Shown: positions 17,788-26,592, counted from the first letter of the stretch. The stretch: DNA of 62,382 nt from an uncultured Collinsella sp. (GCA_959599615.1 CAUGKA010000001.1:1-62382), one strand, 5' to 3'. Numbers and translations: made by a program. Notes: generated by a model not told the origin, from the sequence alone.

Positions 17788-18404
17788 TCCGCGTGTTAAT
17801 TGTCGAAGATCAGGCCATCCTGCGCGAGAGCCTGGCGCGCTCCGTTGGCGATCAGCCCGATATGACCGTCGTTGCCGCGATCGCCGATGCCTCCGAGGCC
17901 TTGGGTGTCGCGCTCAAGGAGCGTCCGGACATGATACTGATGGATGTGTGCACCGAGCACGATTCCAACGGCATCGTGGCGGCGGCGCGCATCAAAGAAC
18001 AACTGCCCGAGTGTCGCATCATTATCATGACAGGCATGCCCGAGATCACCTTTGTCGATCAGGCCCGCGAGGCGGGCGTCGATAGCTTTGTGTACAAGAA
18101 CGTCGGTATCGACGAGCTGTTCGCCGTGATGCGCTCCACGCTGGCGGGTTACTGCACGTTTCCCAAGCCGCCCGAGAGCATCTTCTCGGGCACGGCGGCC
18201 CTCGACGATGTCGAGCTGTCGATCTTGCGCCTTGCCTGCGAGGGTAAAAGCCGCCGCGAGATTGCGGCCGAGCTGTTTATGAGCGAGGGCACCATCAAGC
18301 GCCGCATCTCGGAGATCCTGAGCAAGACCGGCTACGACAACATCATGCGTCTGGCCGTACATGCGGTGACCGAGGGCAGCATCGTTCCCAACATAGAGCG
18401 CTAG
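17784..18404 (+). CDS. NarL/FixJ-family response regulator
   Basis: A 206-residue response regulator. The receiver domain has the acidic pair Glu8-Asp9, the phospho-acceptor Asp54 in MILMDVCTE, Thr/Ser at IIIMTGMP and the conserved Lys in FVYKNVG. The C-terminal LuxR-type HTH spans ~140-200 (LRLACEGKSRREIAAELFMSEGTIKRRISEIL). AAAGGAG precedes the ATG, which overlaps the kinase stop (ATGA). Targets are unknown; the envelope operon just downstream on the other strand is a candidate. Confidence 0.93.
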   Translation: MIRVLIVEDQAILRESLARSVGDQPDMTVVAAIADASEALGVALKERPDMILMDVCTEHDSNGIVAAARIKEQLPECRIIIMTGMPEITFVDQAREAGVDSFVYKNVGIDELFAVMRSTLAGYCTFPKPPESIFSGTAALDDVELSILRLACEGKSRREIAAELFMSEGTIKRRISEILSKTGYDNIMRLAVHAVTEGSIVPNIER

Positions 18405-18430
18405 CGCTCGTTGCGCATCGGCATAAAAGC

Positions 18431-18465
18431 GACGGGGCCGCAGGATCATCTCCTGCGGCCCCGTC
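18431..18465. terminator. perfect hairpin between convergent operons
   Basis: Fifteen-base perfect arms GACGGGGCCGCAGGA and its complement around TCATC, between the response-regulator stop and the convergent lipoprotein stop. It could serve both strands, though neither side has a long U-run. Confidence 0.7.
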
Positions 18466-18513
18466 TGGTGTGCGCGGATGTGTCCGCCAATCCGCGGCTG
18501 TCGTGGTCTACCG

Positions 18514-19356
18514 CTACGCGATGGTTGCGCTGTAGGAGGCGACGTCCTCGTAGGAATCGGTCAGGTAGGCGTCGATGCCGATGGTCGTGTTGACCAGGTC
18601 GTCAAGGCTATCGAGCGTGCCGTTCGAGAACGTGAATTCCTCAGTGGCGTTGGTGCCGGGCATCAGGTGAGCCGAGAACCAGGGTTCCTTCATGGTGCCG
18701 TTGACGTTGGTCTTGCCGCTGGGGGCGTAGAAGGTCAGGTCCTTGTCGCTCTTGTTGGTGATGTTGACGACAAAACCGATGTCGCCCCACTCGTCCTTGA
18801 ACTTCTCGGTGATGGTAATGGTGCACAGGTCGTCATCGGCAACGGTGACGGCGGGGGAGATTTCAATCTTCTGGACGTCGTCGTCTTCGACGGCCTCGTC
18901 GATCTCTTCTTCCTTCTCGGCCGCCTCGCGATCCTTCTTCACCGTGCCGGACAGGTCCTTGTCGGACTTGGTAAAGACAAGATTGCCGTCATCCTCTTCG
19001 AGGATGAGCTTGCCGTCCTTGAGGTTCATGTCATGCGACTCGTCTTCGGCGGTGATGGTTACGGTGGTGGCGTCTTTTGCCTCCCATTTAAGGTCGACGA
19101 CTTCAAGGAACAGGTCGAGGGCACCTGTACCGTCCTCATCGAGAATCAGGACGCAGTGCACACCCCAATCCTCGAGCATCTTCATGTACTCATCGGTCAG
19201 CTCTTCGCCCTCCATGGTTCCACCCGAGAGTTCCCAGCTGCCGACGAAGTTGGCCTTGGGGTCTTTGCCGCCGCCGCTGCAGCCCGTCAGGGCAAAGGCG
19301 AGCGCAAGGACGCATGTCAGAAATGCGAGTACGGACTTTTTGAACGTTGTCTTCAT
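18514..19356 (-). CDS. lipoprotein, function unknown
   Basis: A 280-residue predicted lipoprotein. The signal sequence MKTTFKKSVLAFLTCVLAL ends in the lipobox LTGC at residues 23-26, then a Ser/Gly linker. The mature part is acidic and beta-rich. One segment resembles a lipocalin-like/DUF4923-type strand pattern (FVGSWELSGGTM ... VHCVLILDEDGTG), followed by a Glu/Asp-rich linker and a second beta domain (IGFVVNITNKSDKDLTFYAP) like telomeric-repeat-binding-factor-2-type extracellular domains. The ATG at 19356 has GGAGG at good spacing. It is the last gene of an operon with an SPFH and two zinc-ribbon proteins. I do not recognise a specific function. Confidence 0.75.
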   Translation of the reverse strand: MKTTFKKSVLAFLTCVLALAFALTGCSGGGKDPKANFVGSWELSGGTMEGEELTDEYMKMLEDWGVHCVLILDEDGTGALDLFLEVVDLKWEAKDATTVTITAEDESHDMNLKDGKLILEEDDGNLVFTKSDKDLSGTVKKDREAAEKEEEIDEAVEDDDVQKIEISPAVTVADDDLCTITITEKFKDEWGDIGFVVNITNKSDKDLTFYAPSGKTNVNGTMKEPWFSAHLMPGTNATEEFTFSNGTLDSLDDLVNTTIGIDAYLTDSYEDVASYSATIA

Positions 19357-19436
19357 GGTGTCCTCCTTTATCGAACGAAACCCATAGAAGCAAATGCGGG
19401 GGTGGCGGATCCCCCGCCAATTACCAGATAGAGGGG

Positions 19437-20678
19437 CTAGGGCCTGGGCGTTCCGCAGTTGCTGCAGAACTTGCCGCCGTTTTCGCTGCCGCAGTTGGGG
19501 CAGAACCACTTGGCCGGTGCCGGGGCGGGTGCGGGACTGCCGCACTCGGAGCAGAACTTGCCGGTGTTGGTGGCGCCGCAGCTGCAGGTCCATGTGCCGG
19601 CCGCGGGGGCAGCGGCAGGAGCCGGTGCGGGAGCGGGTGCCGGAGCCGGCTGCGGGGCGGCCTGCTGCTGTGCCTGGCCGGCGGCGAACAGCTGGCTGGC
19701 GTTCATGCCGCCCATGCCACCTGCCATGCCCATGCCCATAAAGCCTGCCATCGCGCCGTTGGGATTGGCGGCTGCCGCGCGCATTGCGTCGCTCTGGGCG
19801 CTGGCAATGTTGGCTGCCGCCATAGTGGGATCGCGCATGACGGCGGCTTTCTGCAGGTCCTTGATCATCTGCTCGTCCTCTTGCGAGGCAGCGATGGAGT
19901 TGACGCCAAAGCTCACGATCTCGACGCCGCGCAGGTCACGCCAGTCGGCAGAGAGGACCTCGTTGAGCGCGCGGGCGAGCTCGGTGGTGTGGCCGGGGAT
20001 GGCGCTGTAGCGGATGCCCATTTCCGAGATCTTGGCAAAGGCGGGCTGCAGGGCGGTGAGCAGCTCGGACTTAAGCTGGCTGTCGATCTTGTCGCGCGTG
20101 TAGCTATCGGTCACGTTGCCGCACACGTTGGTGTAGAACAGCAGCGGGTTGGTGATGCGGTACGAATACTCGCCGTTGCAGCGCACGGAGATGTCGACGT
20201 CCAGGCCGATGTTGTTGTCGACCACGCGGAAGGGCACGGGCGAGGCGGTGCCGTACTTGTTGCCGATGATCTCCTTGGTGTTGATGAAGTAGACGCGCTG
20301 GTCCTTGCCCGCGTCGCCGCCAAAGGTAAAGCGGCTGCCGATATTGGCGAAGGCCTCCTTGATGGAGTCGCCCAGGTTGCCGCTAAAGACGCTCGGCTCG
20401 CTGCCGGTGTCAAAGACAAACTCGCCGGGCTCGAGTGCGACCTCGATGATCTTGCCGTTTTGCACCACGAGCATGCCCTGGCCGTCGTTGACGGCGATGA
20501 CGGAGCCGTTGGAGATGACGTTGTCCTCGCCGCGCGTGTTGGAGCTGCGGCCGCCGGTGCGCTTGCGGCCCTTGCAGGCCAAGACGTCAGCGGGCATCGA
20601 TTCGCAATAGATAAATTCCTTCCATTGGTCGGCCATGACGCCGCCGGCAGCTCCCAATCCAGCTTTCAAGAGTCCCAT
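19437..20678 (-). CDS. SPFH-domain protein with two C-terminal zinc ribbons (YdjI-like)
   Basis: A 413-residue protein. Residues ~20-290 form an SPFH/flotillin-like domain of the kind once labelled virion-core-like (WKEFIYCESMPADVLACKG; GEFVFDTGSEPSVF; VDISVRCNGEYSYRI; GVEIVSFGVNSIAAS). A Gly/Met/Ala-rich stretch and a long Ala-Pro linker follow. Two zinc ribbons end the protein: CSCGATNTGKFCSECG and CPNCGSENGGKFCSNCG. In Bacillus subtilis the YdjI relative works with YdjG, YdjH and the PspA-like YdjF at the membrane, so a role in envelope stress or membrane organisation is likely. It is 48 bases downstream of a YdjG-like gene. Confidence 0.82.
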   Translation of the reverse strand: MGLLKAGLGAAGGVMADQWKEFIYCESMPADVLACKGRKRTGGRSSNTRGEDNVISNGSVIAVNDGQGMLVVQNGKIIEVALEPGEFVFDTGSEPSVFSGNLGDSIKEAFANIGSRFTFGGDAGKDQRVYFINTKEIIGNKYGTASPVPFRVVDNNIGLDVDISVRCNGEYSYRITNPLLFYTNVCGNVTDSYTRDKIDSQLKSELLTALQPAFAKISEMGIRYSAIPGHTTELARALNEVLSADWRDLRGVEIVSFGVNSIAASQEDEQMIKDLQKAAVMRDPTMAAANIASAQSDAMRAAAANPNGAMAGFMGMGMAGGMGGMNASQLFAAGQAQQQAAPQPAPAPAPAPAPAAAPAAGTWTCSCGATNTGKFCSECGSPAPAPAPAKWFCPNCGSENGGKFCSNCGTPRP

Positions 20679-20726
20679 GGTGATCTTCCTTTCTCGTCAA
20701 TGGCCGGGTGGTATTGGTTGGGGTGA

Positions 20727-22049
20727 TTAATCGTCCTTGCTGTCCTTCATGACAACGGTGGTCTCGGTGTGGCTGAAGGTGTCGTGTTTCTCGGTCAGGT
20801 CGAGCTCGCCGCAGTACTCGTCGGCGTGGGTGGCCTCGTTGGCCGTCTTGAGCTGGCCTACCAGTAGCACGTCTCCGATAATCACGATGATCAGCGGCGC
20901 GATGATGTTGATGAGGATGCCCTCGATATCAAAGGCGAGGTAATCCGGATCGAAGGCGTTCTCGCCCATAAAGAGAATCTGGGAGAGGACAAATCCGATC
21001 ACAAAGAACAGCACCGAGGCGATGGCGAGCTTGGGCTTGGAGCAGGGGAGCTCGCCGACCAAGCGGCCGGTCTGGCCGTTCATGGCAAACAGGTAGCCCT
21101 TGCCGTTCCACGAGGTGGAGAGCATCCAGACGGGGAACAGGGCGTAGTCGCTGTCTTCCCAGGTGTAGTCGAGCTGCTTGCTTTCGACCGTGGCATCGTC
21201 GTATTCGTCGACGACAGTCTCGCGCAGGGCCGAAATCGCGCTTTCTTCCATACGGCGCTCGGCGCGCGCCTTGCAGGTCTCGCAGTCCTCGTCGTAACGG
21301 TTGGCGATGTAGCCGGGCATATATGCGACCGAGAACGGACGCAGCGCGTCGTAGTCAAACGGCTCGATGGCGTCCATGTGGCCGTCGGGCATCTTGGACG
21401 ATCCGTCGACGGGCACGCGCTTAAACGAGATATTGCCCTTGCGATAGGCATCGTAGTGGTCGGTGGTCGTGACGGTGCGGTCGGATTCCTCGGTCACGGT
21501 CTCGTTGGTCGCGTCAAAGTACACTTCGCCGTCCACGCGGGCGCCGTAGAGCCAAAACGGCACGTAGACACCTTGGACCTCGTCGATGTGGTTGCCGGTG
21601 ACAAAGCTCTTGGGCAGCAAGATCTTGCCCTTGTAGTGTTCCTTGAGTGCGGCCGTGACGTCGTCGCGCCCGAGCTTAAACGGAATCACCAGGTCGGGCG
21701 AGAAGTCGCCCGAGAGCTGGCCGGGCGCCACGGCGGAGTTGCCGCAGTACGGGCAGGTGGTGACGGCGACGGTGCCGTCGGACACGAGCTCGGCGCCGCA
21801 CGACGAGCAGATGTAGCCGGCGTTTTGGGCGAGCTTCTGCACGGCATCGTCGGCAGCAGGTTTGGGAGCTGCGGCTGCGGCATCGGCTTTGGCATCTGCC
21901 TTGTCCTGGCGCTCGCGATAGAGGGCCTCGACTTCTTCGACTTCAAAGCGTGAGTCACAGTAGTCGCAGACAAGCTTTTGCTCGGCGCTGGCAAAATGCA
22001 GGGGACCACCGCAGGCAGGGCACTGATAGTTAACGCTCTCGAAGGCCAT
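20727..22049 (-). CDS. zinc-ribbon membrane protein (YdjG-like)
   Basis: A 440-residue protein with two zinc-binding regions. The first is CPACGGPLHFASAEQKLVCDYCDSRF (residues ~10-35, TFIIB-like). The second is ICSSCGAELVSDGTVAVTTCPYCGNSAV near 85-112, followed by a large domain typical of this family (LVIPFKLGRDDVTAALKEHYKGK ... VQGVYVPFWLYGARV). Two membrane helices lie near the C-terminus (LAIASVLFFVIGFVLSQILF; INIIAPLIIVIIGDVLLVGQL). Together with the SPFH neighbour this matches the YdjG/YdjI pairing of Bacillus. The tail is acidic and exposed. The exact role is unknown. Confidence 0.8.
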   Translation of the reverse strand: MAFESVNYQCPACGGPLHFASAEQKLVCDYCDSRFEVEEVEALYRERQDKADAKADAAAAAPKPAADDAVQKLAQNAGYICSSCGAELVSDGTVAVTTCPYCGNSAVAPGQLSGDFSPDLVIPFKLGRDDVTAALKEHYKGKILLPKSFVTGNHIDEVQGVYVPFWLYGARVDGEVYFDATNETVTEESDRTVTTTDHYDAYRKGNISFKRVPVDGSSKMPDGHMDAIEPFDYDALRPFSVAYMPGYIANRYDEDCETCKARAERRMEESAISALRETVVDEYDDATVESKQLDYTWEDSDYALFPVWMLSTSWNGKGYLFAMNGQTGRLVGELPCSKPKLAIASVLFFVIGFVLSQILFMGENAFDPDYLAFDIEGILINIIAPLIIVIIGDVLLVGQLKTANEATHADEYCGELDLTEKHDTFSHTETTVVMKDSKDD

Positions 22050-22073
22050 GATCGGTCCTTTCCGTGCCGGAGG

Positions 22074-22811
22074 CTATGCGCCGATGGCGCCGCCGCAGTA
22101 TTCGCAGCGCCCACTGGCATCGGGAATGGTGGTGGCTCCGCAGAAGGGGCAGGTCACCGCAGTCTTGGGGGCCTTGGCGGCCACGACGCTGTCGCGCGTC
22201 TCCTGGCGCAGCTGCACCAGCGCGTCGCGGACCTCGGTTGCCTGGCGCTTGGCCTCGCGGTATTCGATGGAGCCGCGCTGATCGATGGTGGAGTCGTTTA
22301 CGCGCAGGTTGATCTCGGTAAAGTACGGCGTGTTGACGTGGATGGTCAGGTTAAAGTCGTAATCCAGGTCGTAGCGCGGCGGGTTGTAGCTCTCGCGCTC
22401 GCCGTCCTCGGTCTCGCGATAGATCTCGGTGCGATGCTCGTCGATATCCATATCGCAGCCGAGTACCTGCGAGAACTCGATGATGTCGGGATTGGCGTCG
22501 CGCCAGCGGCTCTGCGAGGTGATGATCAGCAGGCCCGCGTCCTCATCGAGCATGATGTTGGTGCGCCCGGCAGAAAGCGTGCGCGTGGGGTTGAACGACG
22601 CCAGGCGCTCGGCATTGGCCTCGCGGTAGGCGAGCTGCTCGCGGATATCGTCCGCGGTGCTGGAGCGATAGCCGTGAAAGTAGGGGGAGAGCTTGCCGGC
22701 GCACTCTTTGCACAGGTAGCCTTCATTGATTTTTGTCTTACCTAGAAGTCCCAGCTCGGTACCGCAAATCGCGCGCTCTTTCTTCTCGAACATCTTGTCA
22801 AAGAAGCCCAT
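22074..22811 (-). CDS. DUF4428-type zinc-ribbon protein with a reduced N-terminal ribbon
   Basis: A 245-residue soluble protein. Its start MGFFDKMFEKKERAICGTELGLLGKTKINEGYLCKECAGKLSPYF (shown here only to name the pattern ICGTELG ... LCKECAGKL) is a DUF4428 ribbon. The usual CxxC first knuckle appears as RAIC, so one of four zinc ligands seems lost. A beta-rich middle domain follows, with repeated charged motifs. A C-terminal zinc ribbon is complete: CPFCGATTIPDASGRCEYCG. It is the first gene of the operon, 24 bases upstream of the YdjG-like gene, and probably belongs to the same membrane complex. Confidence 0.75.
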   Translation of the reverse strand: MGFFDKMFEKKERAICGTELGLLGKTKINEGYLCKECAGKLSPYFHGYRSSTADDIREQLAYREANAERLASFNPTRTLSAGRTNIMLDEDAGLLIITSQSRWRDANPDIIEFSQVLGCDMDIDEHRTEIYRETEDGERESYNPPRYDLDYDFNLTIHVNTPYFTEINLRVNDSTIDQRGSIEYREAKRQATEVRDALVQLRQETRDSVVAAKAPKTAVTCPFCGATTIPDASGRCEYCGGAIGA

Positions 22812-22931
22812 GGCTGCCTCCCATCAACTGGTAGCGTGTGTCACTTTTGATGATGGGGGAGTGCGCAGCCTTTCACGATACCCAGACGGCTCAACGAGTC
22901 TCCACAACTGGGACACATGGCTCATTTTTCC

Positions 22932-22960
22932 TACTCATTGGGGACACTCTTTGTCGAATG
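22932..22960. repeat. degenerate family-A repeat
   Basis: CTCATTGGGGACACTCTTTGTCGAATG resembles the family A palindrome seen at 14151 but the right arm is eroded. The surrounding 22812-22991 gap shows no gene. Confidence 0.4.
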
Positions 22961-22991
22961 CGGCGGCTGCCGAATATGGGCGCCGTTCTTG

Positions 22992-24503
22992 CTATGCCAC
23001 GGTCACGGCGATCTGGGCGTAGCGGGTGCAGGGGCGCTCGGCGCGCGTCTGCACGGTAAGCGTGAGTACGAAGCGGTCACCGGGCTGCGCGTCGGCGGGC
23101 ACGATGAAAGCGGTGTCCACCGTGCATTCTTGCCACATCGACAGATCCTGGACGCCTGCATAGCTCGATGGGTCTACGGCCACATCCCAATGTGCATCGA
23201 AGCCCTTGTCGTCGGGGTCGACGATGGTTGCCGCAAGGGCGACGCGCTCGCCGGCTGCGGCGCTACGGTCGGCCGTGACCTCGACAACATGTGCCGGATG
23301 CGAGCAGATGGCCGGATCATGGGCGCACCATTGCGCGCGGGCGGCAAAGTTTTCCTGATAGGCACGCAGATAGGGATTGAGATTGTCGTCTGCGGGCGTG
23401 CCGATGGAGGCAAAACCGGCGGGCGCGCTCGCATCGGGGTGTCCATCAAGAAACATGCGGCCCAGCAGCGTATCGAAGTCGCGGTCGTCGATGCCGCGCA
23501 GGCCAAACGGCAGCAGTGGAATATAGGTCATGCTGTCGCCTTCGGCCATAAAGTCGCCGCGCTCAAACTGCACCGCGGGCATGCCTTCCAGGCCCCAATC
23601 CAGGCGGGCATGCTTGCCAAACTGAAAGCGCTCGGGTTCGTTTTCGTAGACCTTACCATCGCCATAGAGCATATAGCGTGCCATGAGGGGTTCGTTGCCC
23701 TGCGTGAGATTCTGCTCGGGCCAAGGAGCCTTAAACAGCGGAAGCGTATCGGGCTGAGCTGTTTTGGCGTCGAAATAGTTGCCATACATATAGGGCGTAC
23801 GCCAAAAGATGAGCTCGGGAAAGAGTTCACGCCCATGGTCGAGCCAAGAGTTGTCCTGCCCCACGCCATCGGCAACGCCCATCACGCGTACCTTCTGATA
23901 GACCCGCTGCTGTACAGCGGGCCACTCGGGTGTGTCGTGATAACGCTCGGCAATACTCATGAGGGCACGAACGATAGTGTTCATACCACCCCAGCTGAGC
24001 AGCCACAGCGTGCGGGGGTCGTCATCCATGACGGCATCGGCGATGACGCGCGACCCTTCAGTCTCCTCAGTCACGTCACCCTCAAAAGCAACGTTTCCCA
24101 CAAACGTGCGCTCCATCATCTGAGCCGGCGTAGGAAACGGCGGCTCATCGGCGGCGATGGCATTGGCCTGTAGCTGCGGCCAAGCCTGGGCGTACTCATT
24201 GCTCCAAAGATTTTCGATCCAATGCTCGGGAAACGGCCGATACTCACGAAGCTCCCCGGCCAGCGGATCGGGCTCATGAGGCACAGCATCCCACTCATAA
24301 GAGCGACGCCCTTTGGTCCGCCAATGCGGATTCACCTCGCCCAGCGTATGGACGCCATCCCCAAGAAAGTGATACTGCGAAGCCGTATACACCACAGCCT
24401 GAACATCAAGCAAGTTAAGATACAGAGCCAAATGAACAAGAGAGTTCATATCATCGACTTCCATATCGGTAGTAACAATCACCCGAGTCAAATTCTGAGA
24501 CAT
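22992..24503 (-). CDS. DUF1593 nucleoside-hydrolase-like protein
   Basis: A 503-residue protein. The N-terminus RVIVTTDMEVDDMNSLVHLALYLN carries an Asp-rich motif related to the nucleoside hydrolase calcium site, and LWLLSWGGMNTIVRAL matches the DUF1593 fold (cellulose-binding-like/nucleoside hydrolase superfamily). A C-terminal beta-sandwich (about 410-500, AAAGERVALAATIVDPDD ... FVLTLTVQTRAERPCTRYAQIAV) is typical of these proteins. No signal peptide is seen, so it is likely cytoplasmic and acts on an N- or O-glycoside. The ATG at 24503 has GGAG 8 bases upstream. It is probably co-regulated with the esterase upstream of it. Confidence 0.75.
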   Translation of the reverse strand: MSQNLTRVIVTTDMEVDDMNSLVHLALYLNLLDVQAVVYTASQYHFLGDGVHTLGEVNPHWRTKGRRSYEWDAVPHEPDPLAGELREYRPFPEHWIENLWSNEYAQAWPQLQANAIAADEPPFPTPAQMMERTFVGNVAFEGDVTEETEGSRVIADAVMDDDPRTLWLLSWGGMNTIVRALMSIAERYHDTPEWPAVQQRVYQKVRVMGVADGVGQDNSWLDHGRELFPELIFWRTPYMYGNYFDAKTAQPDTLPLFKAPWPEQNLTQGNEPLMARYMLYGDGKVYENEPERFQFGKHARLDWGLEGMPAVQFERGDFMAEGDSMTYIPLLPFGLRGIDDRDFDTLLGRMFLDGHPDASAPAGFASIGTPADDNLNPYLRAYQENFAARAQWCAHDPAICSHPAHVVEVTADRSAAAGERVALAATIVDPDDKGFDAHWDVAVDPSSYAGVQDLSMWQECTVDTAFIVPADAQPGDRFVLTLTVQTRAERPCTRYAQIAVTVA

Positions 24504-24632
24504 AGGAACAGCTCCAACCAAAATAATTCAGCCAGTTACGCGCAAGGCAAGACGGGGCCCACACCCCTCATCGCCACCGACCCGGCGTGCTGCCGGAAGC
24601 GCCCGGCCAGGGCCAACGACAATGGCAACGCA

Positions 24633-24755
24633 GCGGGGACCGGGGCTTAGTTTTGCAAACATTCCGCAGGGGGCATGGGCCGGCGCAGCGCGAAGCGCAA
24701 AGCGCCGACCCATGCATGCCCGAGGACGTTTGCAAAACTAAGCCCCGGTCCCCGC
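24633..24755. repeat. long inverted repeat with 28-base perfect arms
   Basis: GCGGGGACCGGGGCTTAG continuing to TTTTGCAAAC (24633-24660) is perfectly repeated in inverse orientation at 24728-24755. The 67-base interior holds a second, imperfect palindrome (GGGCATGGGCCGGCGC against GCGCCGACCCATG). The whole 123 bases can fold into one hairpin. It lies between the DUF1593 gene and the esterase gene, both minus strand. No transposase is nearby. Confidence 0.85.
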
Positions 24756-24766
24756 GCTGGGACGGA

Positions 24767-26104
24767 TTACCGTTTGACCCTGGCCGACCACTCCCAGCAG
24801 CCCACCGGCTCGCCGTCGATGAGTACGTTGCCCCCGTCGAAGTCTTGATAACACAGGTCGTTGAATTGGTGGATCCACACGCCGTGGTTGAACGTCTTCT
24901 TGGCCGAGCCGTCGGCCTCGCGATACACGCCGGTCAGGTCCTCGACATGGCTAAAGTAGGTGAGGTGCACGTTGGCGCCGGCATCGCGCAGGCGCGCCGT
25001 GAGCGGCAGCACGGTCTGTTGCGGTGACACAAGCTCGTCGCCCTTGGAGTGCGTAAACCACAGCGGCGTCTTGGCGAGCGCGGCTACGTCCTCGTCCGTG
25101 GCGTTGTACCACGGGGCGCAGCAGGGAAGGCCCGCGGCGAAGAAATCGGGGTAGTCGGCGCACAGGCGCAGGGTCATAAAGCCGCCGTTGGAAAGACCGG
25201 CGACCACGATGCGGTCGGTGTCGATGCGGTCGGCATGCTCGGCGACAAACTCGTCGATAAGCGCCTTGAGCACGGAGGAGTAGATGCTCTGGTTGGAGCG
25301 ACCGAGTTGCTCTACGCCGTTGTCCATCCAAAACGTGGGCGACTGCGGCACGAGCACCCAGGCAAAGCCGCCAAAGTAGCGCTGGATCTGCGCCTGGCTA
25401 ATGGCCGTCACGCGGTTGCCGATATAGGCGCGCGTGGCGCCTTCGCCCTGCGTGGCGCCCTTGCCCTCGCCGGCGCCGTGCAGATACACCACGAGCGGTG
25501 CCTTTTGGGGCACGACCGTCGCCTCGGGCGCAAAGGGGTTGAAGCATGCCGAGTCTTCGGCCTTAAAGCTGGGCTCAAAGAAGCCGTATTCGAGCGCGAT
25601 GCCGTCGACGGCGGTCTTTTGCGTGGCGTTGCTCCAGCCTTTGAGCGCGGGGCAGATATCGCCACGGCAGGTGTCGAAGACCAGGCCGCAGGTGGGATCG
25701 TCGCCGTCGTTGCCGGGAAGAGCTGCGAGCTGCGTGATGCGCAGCTGGTCATCGAGCATGCGCGAGCCCATGACGCCGCCTTCGATCTTTTTGGTCAGGC
25801 GCTGCTCAGCGACCTCGAGCGCCACATGGGTGCCCACGGCGAGCTTACGTCCGTTCTCGTCGCACGGATATGCGGCGAGAATGTCGATGTAACCCACGGA
25901 GGGCGCGGCATGGTCGGCGCCGCGCTCCTTGCGCATCAGAACCTCGCCCGAGCGTTCGTGACGCTCTACATATATATGGAAGGTGTTCGCGTCGATGTCG
26001 TTGGCGCGCACGGTGCAGGGCAGGTCGAGTACGACCTTGCTGATCCAGGGGCCAAAGTCGCCCAAGGTGGTGACGGTCGCGTAGGTACACAATTTGAGTT
26101 CCAT
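24767..26104 (-). CDS. alpha/beta-hydrolase esterase (feruloyl/PHB-depolymerase-like)
   Basis: A 445-residue hydrolase. An N-terminal ~170-residue beta domain (IDANTFHIYVERHERSGE) precedes the catalytic domain, as in some bacterial carbohydrate esterases. The oxyanion region LVVYLHGAGEG is near 220. The nucleophile Ser is in VAGLSNGGFMTLRLC (GxSxG), the acid is probably in THSKGDELV, and the catalytic His is likely in the FNHGVWIHQF region. No signal peptide is present. AGGGAGG six bases before the ATG at 26104 fixes the start. It probably removes acyl groups from imported oligosaccharides. It faces a promoter region full of TAAAC half-sites shared with the PTS gene. Confidence 0.82.
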   Translation of the reverse strand: MELKLCTYATVTTLGDFGPWISKVVLDLPCTVRANDIDANTFHIYVERHERSGEVLMRKERGADHAAPSVGYIDILAAYPCDENGRKLAVGTHVALEVAEQRLTKKIEGGVMGSRMLDDQLRITQLAALPGNDGDDPTCGLVFDTCRGDICPALKGWSNATQKTAVDGIALEYGFFEPSFKAEDSACFNPFAPEATVVPQKAPLVVYLHGAGEGKGATQGEGATRAYIGNRVTAISQAQIQRYFGGFAWVLVPQSPTFWMDNGVEQLGRSNQSIYSSVLKALIDEFVAEHADRIDTDRIVVAGLSNGGFMTLRLCADYPDFFAAGLPCCAPWYNATDEDVAALAKTPLWFTHSKGDELVSPQQTVLPLTARLRDAGANVHLTYFSHVEDLTGVYREADGSAKKTFNHGVWIHQFNDLCYQDFDGGNVLIDGEPVGCWEWSARVKR

Positions 26105-26152
26105 GAGCTGCCTCCCTTGCGCCGCTAGTGGGAAACAAAAGCGGCAATACAG

Positions 26153-26253
26153 ACTAAACATGTTTAGTTTAATGCAGAATTGTAGAATGAGCAGATGAAC
26201 TCGGTAAACGGTAAAACTGAACACGCAATGAACTACTAAACAGACGTTTACTA
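26153..26253. promoter_or_regulatory. palindromic TAAAC operators upstream of the esterase gene
   Basis: ACTAAACATGTTTAGT (26153-26168) is a perfect 16-base palindrome. ACTAAACAGACGTTTACT (from 26235) is a near-palindrome with the same half-sites. These probably bind the LacI-family protein encoded at 4861 or a similar one. The 488-base gap 26105-26592 holds these, the box at 26363 and the sites at 26461, and no gene. Confidence 0.55.
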
Positions 26254-26362
26254 TTAACTAGCAGGACTTTTGTTGATGAGCCAGCTCGTTACAAAGGTGT
26301 TTATCAAAATAAAAGCCCACGTAAATAGCCATATATCAATATCTGGTCAAATAGACGATCTT

Positions 26363-26488
26363 CTACCGTCTAAATACGCTTACCCCCGATTTCCTACCGT
26401 TCACCGGACTCCAGACGGCAAAATCGCCACAAATCAGGCACTCCGTGTAAACTAAAGCCCGTAAACGTTCAGTAAACAAATTGTTTAC
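26363..26488 (+). promoter_or_regulatory. operators upstream of the PTS EIIBC gene
   Basis: CTACCGTCTAAATACGC at 26363-26379 matches 15 of 17 bases of the box at 4686-4702. At 26461-26488, GTAAACGTTCA is followed by GTAAACAAATTGTTTAC, a 17-base palindrome. These are the same half-sites as before the lacI-family gene, the sugar operon and the esterase, suggesting one regulon. Confidence 0.5.
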
Positions 26489-26592
26489 GACAGCGTATCC
26501 AAGGGTTCGGCAACCGTAAGGGGTTATAGTCGCCGAGCCAAAGGCGTGCTTACACAAGCGAGTAGGCACACGAAGATATGGGGAGGGGTCCC

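Noticed and set aside
24633..24755. Insertion sequence bounded by 28-base inverted repeats
   Set aside because: The 67-base interior cannot encode a transposase; no target-site duplication is evident.
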